The notes under the pieces were generated by a model. The model saw only the letters and a list, made by a program, of their open reading frames with translations, was not told the DNA's origin and searched no databases. Shown piece after piece: positions 8,992 to 17,555 of a stretch of DNA of 40,710 nucleotides. The stretch covers positions 1 through 40,710 of the forward strand of contig JAJVIH010000010.1 of NCBI GenBank assembly GCA_022072125.1, given 5' to 3'. The position numbers and the translations under genes were made by a program. The number at the start of each line of letters is the position of its first letter. Position 1 is the first letter of the stretch. The DNA comes from Myxococcota bacterium. Lineage in GTDB: Bacteria; Myxococcota; JAJVIH01.

Positions 8992-10752
8992 TTACCTGCG
9001 CCGTCCCAGCCACAGATAAAAGGCGTTGAGGGTCCTCAGAAACACCACCGAGAACGTGGAATAGAGCAGCGCCTTGGGGGCGCGCAGCCATTTCGTGGGT
9101 ATCCAGGAGGGACGGAACCAGCGGATTCCCGCCAGCACAGCCAGCACCGCGCAGGCGATGACGAAACCGCGCACCTGCCATTCCGTGATGCGCCATCCGC
9201 CCGCGCTGCTGATCCACAGCAAGGACAGCACGGAGACAAAGGCCGCCAGCTTCATCAAATCACGGAACCATTTGCGCACGGGAGGCAGCACCAGAATCGC
9301 GGTTTTGCCAAACTGCCTGGTGGCCGCGTACAGCACTTGCATGCGGCGCAGGAAGTTGTTGGGCTGCTGCAGGGCGGGCAGCATCCAGATGAAGCGCCAC
9401 AGTTTGGGATAGGTGCTTTCGGGCGCCATGCCGTTGCGGGCCACCTTGACCAGCGAACCCTCCGGATCCAGGCGCGTCACCGCGATCTGGTAGCCGCTGG
9501 TCATGATGGCGTCCGCTTCCATGTCGTTGAAGGCGTCGAGGTCGGTGCGGATTTCCGAGATCATCTTCTGGGCGCTGCGCGCGATGCCATAATCGGTCAG
9601 TTGTTCCGACGACGCCTCGATGGCGCCCACGCTGTCAATATCTCCCGCCAGATCATCCTTCATGTGGACGACCACTCCGGGGCGGTCAGGCGGACGGCGC
9701 AACAACTGGCCCATGTTCAGATCGCGCACCCGCTCCATCAGGATGGAAGTGCTGCGCCCGAACACCCCGATGTTGTACTTCGACGGCGCGTTCTCCAGTT
9801 GAAGCTGTCCGGAGCCGTCGCTGACCAGCGAACAAATACAGTCCACGTCGTCGAGGATATGGTTGCCCCAGTTGTTGAAGATGCCGCCGTCCACCAGGTA
9901 GGCCGTCCAGCCCGGATTGAACTCATTGAGGATGACGGGTGGAAACAGCCCCGGCACGCAGGCGGAAGCCGCCACCGCCAGCCCCAGCGGAAAATTCTGG
10001 TAGCGCGGATCCTTTGCTTCCTTGTAGCGCAGCACATGAATTTCGCGCCGGGAATGCGACGCCTGACCCGCGGCGCTCTGGCGATCCTGGGTTTCCCCCA
10101 TCCAGGTGGAGGTGAACACCCACGGGCTGCCGCTGTTGAGCGTGGTGGCGTTGATGAAGATCGCAGGCGCCTTGTTGCGCCGCCCGGCATTGTGGATTTT
10201 GGGGTGGAAGCCCTCTGGCGCGCCCTTCGGATGGATCACCAGATCGCACATATGGGCTTCCTTGCCATTCAGCAGGGGCGCGAAGAAAAACTCGTTGTAC
10301 ACCTCGCCAAACCGGTCCGAGAGGTTGTAGCCGGGGGGCTGGTTGACCGCCTTCTTCAGGTTGAAATTGATGAAGACCTCCAGCCGGACATTGCGCTGCA
10401 CCGCCTCCAGAAAGCCGATCTGCACGTTGTCCACCAGCCGCAGGTAATCGTCGCGGGTGATTTCTTCATCCAGCTTGGACTCCAGCAGCTTCTTGAGATG
10501 GATGTAGTAATAGGCCCCCAGGATGGACCCGCCGGAAACCGTGGAGATCACCTCCACGTGGCGCAGCAAATCCAGTTCAGCCAGCCGCGCCAGCACGCCA
10601 ATATGAAAAAACGCCGCGCGGAAACCGCCGCCTGAAAACGCCAGCCCGAAACGCGGCTGGTGCAGCCCCAGGGCGTTCGCCGGCGCCGGAGCCTGGGTGG
10701 GCGGCAACACCACCGCGGCCGGACTTTCAAGTTTGAATATGGTTGAGGTCAT
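8992..10752 (-). CDS. Membrane-anchored patatin-like phospholipase
   Basis: 586 residues. The patatin lipid acyl hydrolase fold is shown by the oxyanion motif SGGGFR (41-45), the nucleophile in STVSGGS (Ser73; a Thr replaces the first Gly of the usual GxSxG, as in some bacterial patatins) and the catalytic Asp in VDGGIFN (Asp288). This gives a Ser-Asp dyad that would cleave acyl esters of phospholipids. Unlike the compact patatins, it has a ~90-residue C-terminal tail with two or three hydrophobic segments (around LAAFVSVLSLLWI and GFVIACAVLAVLAG), so it is probably anchored to the inner membrane with the catalytic domain in the cytoplasm, since there is no signal peptide. The start at 10752 is preferred over 10800 from the protein alignment pattern. 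It is divergent from the FadL-like gene. Confidence 0.85.
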   Translation of the reverse strand: MTSTIFKLESPAAVVLPPTQAPAPANALGLHQPRFGLAFSGGGFRAAFFHIGVLARLAELDLLRHVEVISTVSGGSILGAYYYIHLKKLLESKLDEEITRDDYLRLVDNVQIGFLEAVQRNVRLEVFINFNLKKAVNQPPGYNLSDRFGEVYNEFFFAPLLNGKEAHMCDLVIHPKGAPEGFHPKIHNAGRRNKAPAIFINATTLNSGSPWVFTSTWMGETQDRQSAAGQASHSRREIHVLRYKEAKDPRYQNFPLGLAVAASACVPGLFPPVILNEFNPGWTAYLVDGGIFNNWGNHILDDVDCICSLVSDGSGQLQLENAPSKYNIGVFGRSTSILMERVRDLNMGQLLRRPPDRPGVVVHMKDDLAGDIDSVGAIEASSEQLTDYGIARSAQKMISEIRTDLDAFNDMEADAIMTSGYQIAVTRLDPEGSLVKVARNGMAPESTYPKLWRFIWMLPALQQPNNFLRRMQVLYAATRQFGKTAILVLPPVRKWFRDLMKLAAFVSVLSLLWISSAGGWRITEWQVRGFVIACAVLAVLAGIRWFRPSWIPTKWLRAPKALLYSTFSVVFLRTLNAFYLWLGRRR

Positions 10753-10761
10753 TGTTTGGCG

Positions 10762-10790
10762 TTCATAGCGGGAACGGTGCGAAAAGTCAC
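10762..10790 (-). promoter_or_regulatory. Weak candidate promoter for the patatin gene
   Basis: On the minus strand GTGACT, 17 bases, TATGAA. The -10 ends 9 bases before the ATG at 10752, so the message would have almost no leader. Both hexamers match the consensus at four of six positions. It lies in the 137-base divergent region shared with the FadL-like gene. Confidence 0.3.
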
Positions 10791-10889
10791 TTGCCAACAC
10801 CCATGGCTTGTGCCCTAACTTCCTTCCCGGATTGAAGCATGAACGAACCCCGGCGGCCCCCGCCGCGCATGGAACAACAGGACCTGAAC

Positions 10890-12314
10890 ATGGGCATTCG
10901 TTGGACCCTTATACTCGCAGCAGCAGCAACAGCCGCGCCGTTTGACGCCTTCGCCAGCGCCTTCGACGAATTTGGGGCCGGCGCCCGCGCCAGCGCCATG
11001 GGCGGCGCCATCACCGCCGATGTCCAGGATTACACCGCGCTCTATTACAATCCCGCCGCGCTGCCCCGGAGCCCCAATCACTTCGGCACCGGATTCCTGC
11101 TGTCCTTCGACAACGTCGCCATCCGGCTGATGAAACGGGATCCCCGTTTTGATGTTCCGGATTTCGGCGCCGCCCAGCCGGTCGGCGTGCTTCCCACCGG
11201 CAAGCTGTTGCGTCCCCGGCGCGACACGGAGGATATCGAAGACACCTTCGGCGTGATGATCGGCGCCACGCATGACTTCGGCATCGAGAATTTCAAGCTG
11301 GGCGTGCTGGCCTATATCCCGCTGAACCGGCTTTCGCTGCTTGACACCCACTATCCCGACGAGCGCGAGCAATTCATGAGCAACCAACTCCAGTTTGATC
11401 TGCTGGGCGGACGCCTGCAGCACCATTCGATCATCCTGGGCGCCGGTTACCGGTTGATGAACATGATCTCCTTCGGTCTGGCGGTCAACGCCGGGCTCAA
11501 TTCCGTGCTGGAAGGCCGCGCCTATATCCCGGACGCCCTGCGCCAGCGCAACCAGTACCTGACCCTGAAGAACGATGTCACCACCTCCTGGGCGCTGCAC
11601 GCGGGGCTGCTGTTTGAAGTCACGGACTGGCTGCGTTTCTCGGGCGTGTTCCGGGATGGAAGTTCCTTCCGCATCAAGGGACAAACCGAGGTGCAGGTTT
11701 TCGGCCTGGAGGAGCAGAACCAGCGGACTGGCGAACCCTATCCGGTGATCCAGCCGGTGGATTACGTCATCCAGTGGCAACCGCGCATGGTCGCCCTGGG
11801 CGGCGCGTTCAATCCCGCGTCCGATGTCACCATCACCGCGGACATCACCTGGCAGCAATGGTCTGAATTTGTCTCGCACTTCAACGAAAAACCGGATCCG
11901 CAATTCAGCAACACCCTGGTCCCCCGGGTGGGCGCCGAGTGGTTTATCCTCGACTGGTTCGCCGCGCGGCTTGGCTTCTCCTACATCCCATCCCCCGTGC
12001 CGGATCAGACCGGACGGACCAATTACGTGGACAATCCGCGCACCCATGTCTCCTTGGGCGCGGGTTTCCATGTGGGCGAGGCGCGGATTGACCTGCACGT
12101 GGCATGGCTGCAACTGCTTCCGCGTACAGTTCAGAAGGACCCCAATGCAATCAATCCGGTCCGCGACGAGTTGACCTCCACCGTCCGCGATTTCAATTCC
12201 GGCGAGCCGCTCAACGACCCGGCGGCGTTTGAAACCAACAATCCCGGTTTTCCCGGATACCGCTCGGGCGGCATGATCATTTCGTCCGGGTTGGGAATCA
12301 CCCTTCCCTTCTGA
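10890..12314 (+). CDS. FadL/OmpP1-type outer-membrane transport protein
   Basis: About 474 residues. An export signal covers roughly residues 1-24 (WTLILAAAATAAPF, then AFA). The mature N terminus has the FadL-family pattern SAFDEFGAGARASAMGGA, with ALYYNPAALP, followed by alternating amphipathic beta-strands to a C-terminal SSGLGITLPF that ends in Phe, typical of outer-membrane barrels. FadL-family barrels carry long-chain fatty acids and other hydrophobic compounds across the outer membrane. The start at 10890 is supported by AGGA about 8 bases upstream and by the signal peptide; the longer start at 10839 would add an Arg/Pro-rich leader. The stop overlaps an ATG at 12314 and leads straight into a lipoprotein gene, so the two probably act together at the outer membrane. 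Confidence 0.85.
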   Translation: MGIRWTLILAAAATAAPFDAFASAFDEFGAGARASAMGGAITADVQDYTALYYNPAALPRSPNHFGTGFLLSFDNVAIRLMKRDPRFDVPDFGAAQPVGVLPTGKLLRPRRDTEDIEDTFGVMIGATHDFGIENFKLGVLAYIPLNRLSLLDTHYPDEREQFMSNQLQFDLLGGRLQHHSIILGAGYRLMNMISFGLAVNAGLNSVLEGRAYIPDALRQRNQYLTLKNDVTTSWALHAGLLFEVTDWLRFSGVFRDGSSFRIKGQTEVQVFGLEEQNQRTGEPYPVIQPVDYVIQWQPRMVALGGAFNPASDVTITADITWQQWSEFVSHFNEKPDPQFSNTLVPRVGAEWFILDWFAARLGFSYIPSPVPDQTGRTNYVDNPRTHVSLGAGFHVGEARIDLHVAWLQLLPRTVQKDPNAINPVRDELTSTVRDFNSGEPLNDPAAFETNNPGFPGYRSGGMIISSGLGITLPF

Positions 12315-12328
12315 TGGAGCGCGCGACC

Positions 12329-13234
12329 ATGAACTGCTGGAACTGTCCGGAAGGCCGCGGAGCAATTCTTCCGCTGGCGATGGCCTTGTGCTTCGCCGCC
12401 TGCTCCGTGGAGACTCCCCAGTACAATGGCGATTTGAACGCATTCAAGGGAGCGGGCGCGGACAGCCGCGAAGGCGATTCCCCTGGTCCGCAGGACGCCG
12501 GGACCACGGACCTGGTGCTGGGCGAGAGTTTCGACGCCGCGGGTTCCTGGGGAATGAAATACATCGTGGGGCTGAAAAGCGTGGTGCAGCCGTTTGGCGA
12601 AACCCAGAGCAATTCCATCACGGTGGGGCTGGTGAAGCTGGAGCGCCACGGCAAATTTCCCGGCTGGAACATGAAAGTCTGCGATGTCCGCCCCGACGAG
12701 GTCTTTGGCAACAAGTCGGTGATTCCGCAAGCGTTCATCAAAAGCCTTGCGCCGCGTGTTGATCCGGGACCTGTGCTGACAGTGGAGCGGGTGGGCGCTG
12801 AGTTCCGCGTGGGCCCCATCACCGATCTGTGGGGAGTGACCGGACTCGCCGACCCGCAGCACGACCCCATTCCCACCAGCAAGGATGATCCCCGGATCTA
12901 CGATCAGGACGGTGACGGACAACCAGGCGTTTCCGTGAAAATCGAAGGGCTCCTCGCCGGAGAAGCCTATGTGGCGCAACGCACGATTGATCGTTTTACC
13001 GGCGTGGTGGAATCGCCCAACCGCATCGTCGGACAGACCCGCGCGGTGGTGGACAAAAACATCATCGGCGGCAGCAAACCGGCCCTCGCCAACCCGGTTC
13101 CCTCCAAACCGGACCCCAATCCGGACTTCAACAAATTCGAACTGGTGCGCCTGCCTGCTTCCATCGGCGACTGCGAAACCCTGCTCAAGCAGGAAAGCGC
13201 CGTGTTCCAGATGAAATTCGGCAGGGAAAAATGA
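12329..13234 (+). CDS. Lipoprotein of unknown function, partner of the FadL-like barrel
   Basis: About 301 residues. The N terminus carries a signal ending FAAC, then a spacer with Asp, Gly, Ser and Pro. The mature part is mostly beta-type sequence with no recognised domain; a DQDGDGQPG segment near the middle looks like a single calcium-binding loop followed by a VSVKIEGLLAGEAYV strand, as in bacterial Ig-like surface domains. It is probably tethered to the outer membrane. The start at 12329 has GGAG 7 bases upstream; an in-frame ATG at 12314 overlapping the FadL stop (TGATG) is the alternative and would also suit coupling. It is immediately downstream of the FadL-like gene and upstream of a membrane thioredoxin. 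Confidence 0.75.
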   Translation: MNCWNCPEGRGAILPLAMALCFAACSVETPQYNGDLNAFKGAGADSREGDSPGPQDAGTTDLVLGESFDAAGSWGMKYIVGLKSVVQPFGETQSNSITVGLVKLERHGKFPGWNMKVCDVRPDEVFGNKSVIPQAFIKSLAPRVDPGPVLTVERVGAEFRVGPITDLWGVTGLADPQHDPIPTSKDDPRIYDQDGDGQPGVSVKIEGLLAGEAYVAQRTIDRFTGVVESPNRIVGQTRAVVDKNIIGGSKPALANPVPSKPDPNPDFNKFELVRLPASIGDCETLLKQESAVFQMKFGREK

Positions 13235-13360
13235 CCCCGTCCCCGCCCGCTCCGGCAAAGAATCCTTTGGCCCGGCTGCAGGCTCATATCAGAGACCAAC
13301 GCCGGTCCGGAAAGGCATCCTCCGGCCCGGGCGAGGGTTATCGTTTTCCAAGGTTGGACA

Positions 13361-13843
13361 ATGGAACGGCTGGCAGACACAAACCGCGGACTCATTCCGG
13401 ACAAATGGCGGCCTGTGCTGGTGGTTCTGGCCGCGGCCATCGTTCTGTTTGGCGGCGGCGAACTGAATCGCTGGAAACAGCAGCGGGAAATGGACCGGAT
13501 TGCTCCCGGCGTTTCAACGGTGGGCGACGCCGGATGGGCCTCCGGAGCGCTGCACGAGGAGGAAATCCTGGTGCTGTCCGCATACGCCCCGTGGTGCAAG
13601 CCCTGCCACGGCGCCCTGGCGATCACGGAATCCATGGCGAAGCAGTGGCCCCAGGTCCGCTTTGTCAAATTCAATGTGGACGAAGCGGAGACCCTCCGCG
13701 CGGCCCTGAACGTCAAGAGCATTCCAACCACATTCGTGCTGAAAAAAGGGCGTGTGGCGGCGGCGATTGATCCGCTGGATGAAGCCGCTTTCCACGCCAT
13801 CCTGAAGAAGACGGCCCACGCGCCGCCCAGGCCGGAAAGCTGA
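13361..13843 (+). CDS. Membrane-anchored thioredoxin-like protein
   Basis: 160 residues. There is one N-terminal membrane segment (about 17-33, VLVVLAAAIVLFGGG), then a thioredoxin fold facing the periplasm. The active site is WCKPC (78-82) with the cis-proline at residue 122 (SIPTTF). It would reduce or exchange disulfides in exported proteins; many lipoproteins in this window are Cys-rich and are possible clients, which is inference. WCKPC rather than WCGPC is within the family range. An AAGG about 7 bases upstream supports the ATG at 13361. It follows the lipoprotein gene after 126 bases and converges with the deacetylase gene. Confidence 0.85.
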   Translation: MERLADTNRGLIPDKWRPVLVVLAAAIVLFGGGELNRWKQQREMDRIAPGVSTVGDAGWASGALHEEEILVLSAYAPWCKPCHGALAITESMAKQWPQVRFVKFNVDEAETLRAALNVKSIPTTFVLKKGRVAAAIDPLDEAAFHAILKKTAHAPPRPES

Positions 13844-13917
13844 AGGCCGCTCCGGCCGCCCGCATTCATTGCATTCCGCCAGCAGGCAATATGCATCCGC
13901 GGCGGCGCCCGCGGTGT

Positions 13918-15105
13918 TCATTCTCCCGCGTTTTGCTTTACCCAGCGGGCGATTCCGGCGAGGGGGGAAATCCATACATCCGCGCGGCGGGACAGGCGGC
14001 GGAGAAATTCCTCGTAGGCTTCAAGCCAGCGCGGATCGCCGGACAGATGGGGTTCTGGATGGTTGGTCAATACGGCCAGCCCGCCGCGCGCGGCAATCCG
14101 CTCCATCAATTCCTCCCAAAACGCCATGGCTTGCGCCGCGCCGGAACCGCGCAGGCGCAGGGTGTCGTCCAATGGCAGGCTCGGAGGCAATTCCAGCACC
14201 CCTTCGCGCCGCCAAAAGGGAAATACCGTTCCACAGCCGCGAACCGGCGCCGCGACCCCGCCCCGATCGGAAGACGGCGTGCTGGAATCGTATTCAAAAC
14301 GTCCGGCCAGGGCGGCGAACAGGGCCCCGGTCGTCAACAACGAAGGCGCGCGAAAACCCCGGATTTCCAGCCGGCCGATGACTGGACCCAGTTCGTCCAG
14401 CGCGGCGCCGATCGTGTCCGGCGTTTCAAACGGAGTTCCGTGGCCATGATCGGCCCCGTGCAGGCCAATCTCCGCTCCCCAATCGCGCAGGGAGCGCGCG
14501 CCCCCGTCATCCTCCCGCAGATGACGGCCAACCATGAAACAGGTGGATCGCATGCCCAGCCGCGCCTCCGCCCGGACCATGCGCAGGGCGGCGGAATAGG
14601 ATTGCGGCGTGTCCAGATCGTGGGTCAGCGCCAGCACCCAGCGCTTGCCTTCCGGCCAGGCCAGGCGCGCCAACCGATCCTCCCCGGCGAGCGACAAAAG
14701 ATGGCGGAGCGCATCCATGGCGCCGTCCAACGGCCAGCGCGGAAATTCATCCGCGCTCCATTGGCGGTTCGCCAGCATGCGGCGCGCGGCGAAGCGCAAG
14801 CGCCCGGGGATTTGCTGGTAGAGATCGCCCATCCGCCAATGCGGGGGCCGCCGGGGCTGGATGCGATCTTCATGGAGCAACGCCGCCGCCGCCTGTTGCA
14901 GGTCCGGGTGCGCCGTCCATCCGCCATCATCACCCCTGCGCAGCAGGGCCACGCGGCCGCCCCCTGGCGCCAGCAATTCCGCACGCGCCGTACCGGGCGC
15001 ACGCCATTGCGGCAGTTGGAGATCGGGCAAGAACAACCCGTCCCCGCACCAGGCGGGCCTGACGGCGTCATCCAGGCGCAACAGCGCGTGCGGAGCGCCG
15101 GTCAT
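13918..15105 (-). CDS. NodB-type polysaccharide deacetylase-like protein
   Basis: 395 residues. The catalytic half has the polysaccharide deacetylase motifs: LTHDLD with the Asp pair at 163/165, the metal histidines in LHGADH (216 and 220) and RAPS near 252. These enzymes remove N- or O-acetyl groups from sugar polymers or glycolipids. The first ~150 residues are an extra region (FLPDLQLPQW, DLYQQIPGRLRFAARRM) that I do not recognise. There is no signal peptide, so it may act on a lipid-linked intermediate in the cytoplasm. It lies 3 bases after the GT2 stop, the third gene of a carbamoyltransferase-GT2-deacetylase unit, which suggests a role in decorating a glycan or glycolipid. Confidence 0.82.
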   Translation of the reverse strand: MTGAPHALLRLDDAVRPAWCGDGLFLPDLQLPQWRAPGTARAELLAPGGGRVALLRRGDDGGWTAHPDLQQAAAALLHEDRIQPRRPPHWRMGDLYQQIPGRLRFAARRMLANRQWSADEFPRWPLDGAMDALRHLLSLAGEDRLARLAWPEGKRWVLALTHDLDTPQSYSAALRMVRAEARLGMRSTCFMVGRHLREDDGGARSLRDWGAEIGLHGADHGHGTPFETPDTIGAALDELGPVIGRLEIRGFRAPSLLTTGALFAALAGRFEYDSSTPSSDRGGVAAPVRGCGTVFPFWRREGVLELPPSLPLDDTLRLRGSGAAQAMAFWEELMERIAARGGLAVLTNHPEPHLSGDPRWLEAYEEFLRRLSRRADVWISPLAGIARWVKQNAGE

Positions 15106-15108
15106 GGC

Positions 15109-15798
15109 TCAATGGGGCTCGCGCCACAGGCGCGCCATTTCGATGATGGTTTTGACAATGGTCTTCGGATGGGCGCCCTTGGCCTTGCCGCTGCGCCGCG
15201 GATGGTAGGCCGAATCAATCTCGACGATGCGCCGCCCCTTGCGCCGGGCCCGCACCAGCACCTCTTCGAGGAAGAACACGCCTTCCGATTTCGGGGATAT
15301 CTGGCCGAAAATCTCGCGCCGCCACAGATGGACCCAGTTCACGTCCCGGAAATTCTGATCGAACAGGCGGTTGCACAGAAAGATAAACGTCCGCGAGGAG
15401 GCCAGACGGAACGCCGAATAATCCTCGCGGGACATGCGGGCGCCAATGACAATGTCGGCATCGCGGGCGGCGTTGACATACGCGCCGATCTCGCTCAGTT
15501 CGAACTGGCCGTCCGCCGGAACGTACATCACCAGTTCCATGCGCGCGGCGGCGGCGCCGGTGCGAATCGCCATGCCGGAGCCGCGGTTGCGCTCGTGGTG
15601 AACCACGCGGATGCGCGCATCCATTTTCGCCAGACCATCGGCGATGGCGCCCGTGCCGTCGCTGCTGCCGTCGTTGACGATGATGATTTCAAACTCCGGA
15701 GCCGCGCGCTCCGCCGCCTCCACGGTCTCGCGCACAATGTCCCGCAGCCCCTGCTCCTCGTTATAGGCCGGAATGACGATGCTCAGGCCGCCGCTCAC
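15109..15798 (-). CDS. GT2 family glycosyltransferase (DPM1-like)
   Basis: 229 residues. The GT-A nucleotide-sugar fold begins SIVIPAYNEE (about 6-15), then IIIVNDGSSDGT. The acceptor/metal region reads VPADGQFEL, similar to dolichol-phosphate-mannose synthase-like enzymes, and there is a WVHLWRREIF segment later. Without the C-terminal membrane helices found in many relatives, it is probably peripheral to the membrane. The start codon is GTG at 15796-15798 and overlaps the TGA of the carbamoyltransferase gene (GTGA), so it is translationally coupled. Sugar donor and acceptor cannot be told from sequence. It is placed between a carbamoyltransferase and a deacetylase. Confidence 0.9.
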   Translation of the reverse strand: MSGGLSIVIPAYNEEQGLRDIVRETVEAAERAAPEFEIIIVNDGSSDGTGAIADGLAKMDARIRVVHHERNRGSGMAIRTGAAAARMELVMYVPADGQFELSEIGAYVNAARDADIVIGARMSREDYSAFRLASSRTFIFLCNRLFDQNFRDVNWVHLWRREIFGQISPKSEGVFFLEEVLVRARRKGRRIVEIDSAYHPRRSGKAKGAHPKTIVKTIIEMARLWREPH

Positions 15799-17504
15799 GC
15801 CGCCTTCTCCAGCACGAAATCCTCCAGCACCAGCACGTCAATGCCCGTGGTGAAGAAACATTCCAGCGCCTCGCGGGGGGAGAGAACCATGGGCTGCCCC
15901 TGCACGTTGAAGGATGTGTTGACCAGCAGCGGAACGCCGGTCAGGCGGTGAAACGCGGAGATAAGCGCGTGGTAACGCGGCGAGGCCTCGCGCGAAACAG
16001 TCTGGATGCGCGCGGTGCCGTCCACATGGGTGATGGCGGGAACCCGCGCCCGCCATTCCGGCCGGACTGGATGCGCGCGCAGCATGAACGGGGAGTCGCC
16101 GCGGAAATCAAAGACCTCGCGGGCGTGCTCCGCCAGCACCGAGGGGGCGAAGGGGCGGAAGGATTCGCGGTGTTTGACCCGGCTGTTGAGGCGGTCCTTC
16201 ATGCCGCCGCCGCGCGGATCGGCGAGGATGCTGCGCTGCCCCAGCGCGCGCGGACCATATTCGGCGCGGCCCTGCGACCATCCCACGATGGCCCCGGCGG
16301 TGATCCGCTCCGCGACCATTTCCTCCAGGTTGGCGGGACGGCTGTGGCGCGCTCCCGCCGCGCGCAACAGGGATTCAATCTCGCCGTTGCTCCAGGATGG
16401 CCCCAGCGCATCCGTCCGCATGGGCGCGCCGCGCGGCAGGCCATGCATCGCGTGCTGGGTCCATAGCGCCGCGCCTAGGGCGGAGCCGCTGTCGCCCGCC
16501 GCCGGCTGTACGAAAATCCGGTCCATTCCCAGGGCGTCCGCCGCCTTGCCATTGGCGACGCAATTCAGCGCCACCCCGCCGGCGAGGCACAGGGCATCCT
16601 CGCCCGTCCGCTGGCGCAGCGAGCGGATCAGGTGGATCAGGGTTTCCTCCAGCACAAGCTGGACGCTGGCCGCCACCGCGCGATGGCGATCATTCAAGGG
16701 CTCTCCCGGCTGGCGCGGCGGCCCCAGCGCCTGTTCAAACAGCGGGCTGTAGCGGACGGGCCGTTCGAGCCCAAAGTGGAATGGCGTGGGATCCACGGCG
16801 AATCCGCCGTCTTCCAGCGGTTTCACCCACGAGCGGAAGACGTGAATGAACTCCGGCTCGCCGTAGGGCGCCAAACCCATCACCTTGCCTTCGTCGCAGT
16901 TGGGTTTGAAACCCAGGTATTGCGTCACCGCCGCGTACACGGCGCCCAGCGAATGGGGAAATTCCACCTGCCCGGAAATCTCAATCTTCGCGCCGCGCCC
17001 GCGCGCCATCACCGCGCTGGCCCGTTCGCCATACCCATCCACCGTCAGAATCGCCGCGCTGTCATATGGAGAGGGATAAAACGCCGCCGCCAGGTGGCAG
17101 TGATGGTGAGTCAGGTACTCGATACGCAGCGGACGTTTGGCGCCCTCAAAGCGGATTTCCTGCGCCATGCCTTCGACCTGCCTGCCGCCTGCTTCACCCG
17201 GCCAGGCGCGGATCATCCACCACGGCAGGGTGGTCAGAAATTCGCTGTGGTGACGCCAATTGCCGGCCCGGTGGGCCTGGAAGGCCTGCATGTGAATGCC
17301 GGGATTCCAGAAAAAGGCGGCCTGATCCACGTCCGCGAGGGTCGCGCCGGCGGCCCGCAGGCAGTAGTCCATGGCCTGCGCGGGAAAGGCGCTGGAATGC
17401 TTCACCCGGTCAAAGCGCTCTTCAATGGCGGCCGCCAGAATCACGCCGTCACGCACAATGGCCGCTCCGGAATCAATGGAGTGATTCAGGCCCAGGGTCA
17501 GCAT
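15795..17504 (-). CDS. NodU/TobZ-type carbamoyltransferase
   Basis: 569 residues, full length for this family. It transfers carbamoyl from carbamoyl phosphate to a hydroxyl of a sugar or natural product. The N-terminal Kae1-like ATPase domain reads [38 protein letters not shown] and LTVDGYGE. The C-terminal YrdC-like domain contains [16 protein letters not shown] and LVNTSFN. It is the first of a three-gene unit: its stop overlaps the GTG of the GT2 gene. It begins 51 bases after lon on the same strand, with no terminator visible between them, so some read-through from clpX-lon is possible. The substrate is probably a lipid-linked or secreted saccharide, judging from its partners. Confidence 0.92.
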   Translation of the reverse strand: MLTLGLNHSIDSGAAIVRDGVILAAAIEERFDRVKHSSAFPAQAMDYCLRAAGATLADVDQAAFFWNPGIHMQAFQAHRAGNWRHHSEFLTTLPWWMIRAWPGEAGGRQVEGMAQEIRFEGAKRPLRIEYLTHHHCHLAAAFYPSPYDSAAILTVDGYGERASAVMARGRGAKIEISGQVEFPHSLGAVYAAVTQYLGFKPNCDEGKVMGLAPYGEPEFIHVFRSWVKPLEDGGFAVDPTPFHFGLERPVRYSPLFEQALGPPRQPGEPLNDRHRAVAASVQLVLEETLIHLIRSLRQRTGEDALCLAGGVALNCVANGKAADALGMDRIFVQPAAGDSGSALGAALWTQHAMHGLPRGAPMRTDALGPSWSNGEIESLLRAAGARHSRPANLEEMVAERITAGAIVGWSQGRAEYGPRALGQRSILADPRGGGMKDRLNSRVKHRESFRPFAPSVLAEHAREVFDFRGDSPFMLRAHPVRPEWRARVPAITHVDGTARIQTVSREASPRYHALISAFHRLTGVPLLVNTSFNVQGQPMVLSPREALECFFTTGIDVLVLEDFVLEKAA

Positions 17505-17555
17505 GAAGAAAGCTTATCCGCCGCCGCGCCTGAAGTCGAATCTCCCGCCGCCGGC

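Noticed and set aside
13231-13770. 179-codon frame starting as ATGA overlap with the lipoprotein stop
   Set aside because: Most of it lies out of frame over the thioredoxin gene, whose WCKPC motif and membrane anchor are in the other frame. The first 40 codons alone show no protein-like pattern.
13891-15951. 686-codon open frame on the plus strand
   Set aside because: It is antisense to the deacetylase and GT2 genes and has no recognisable protein features.
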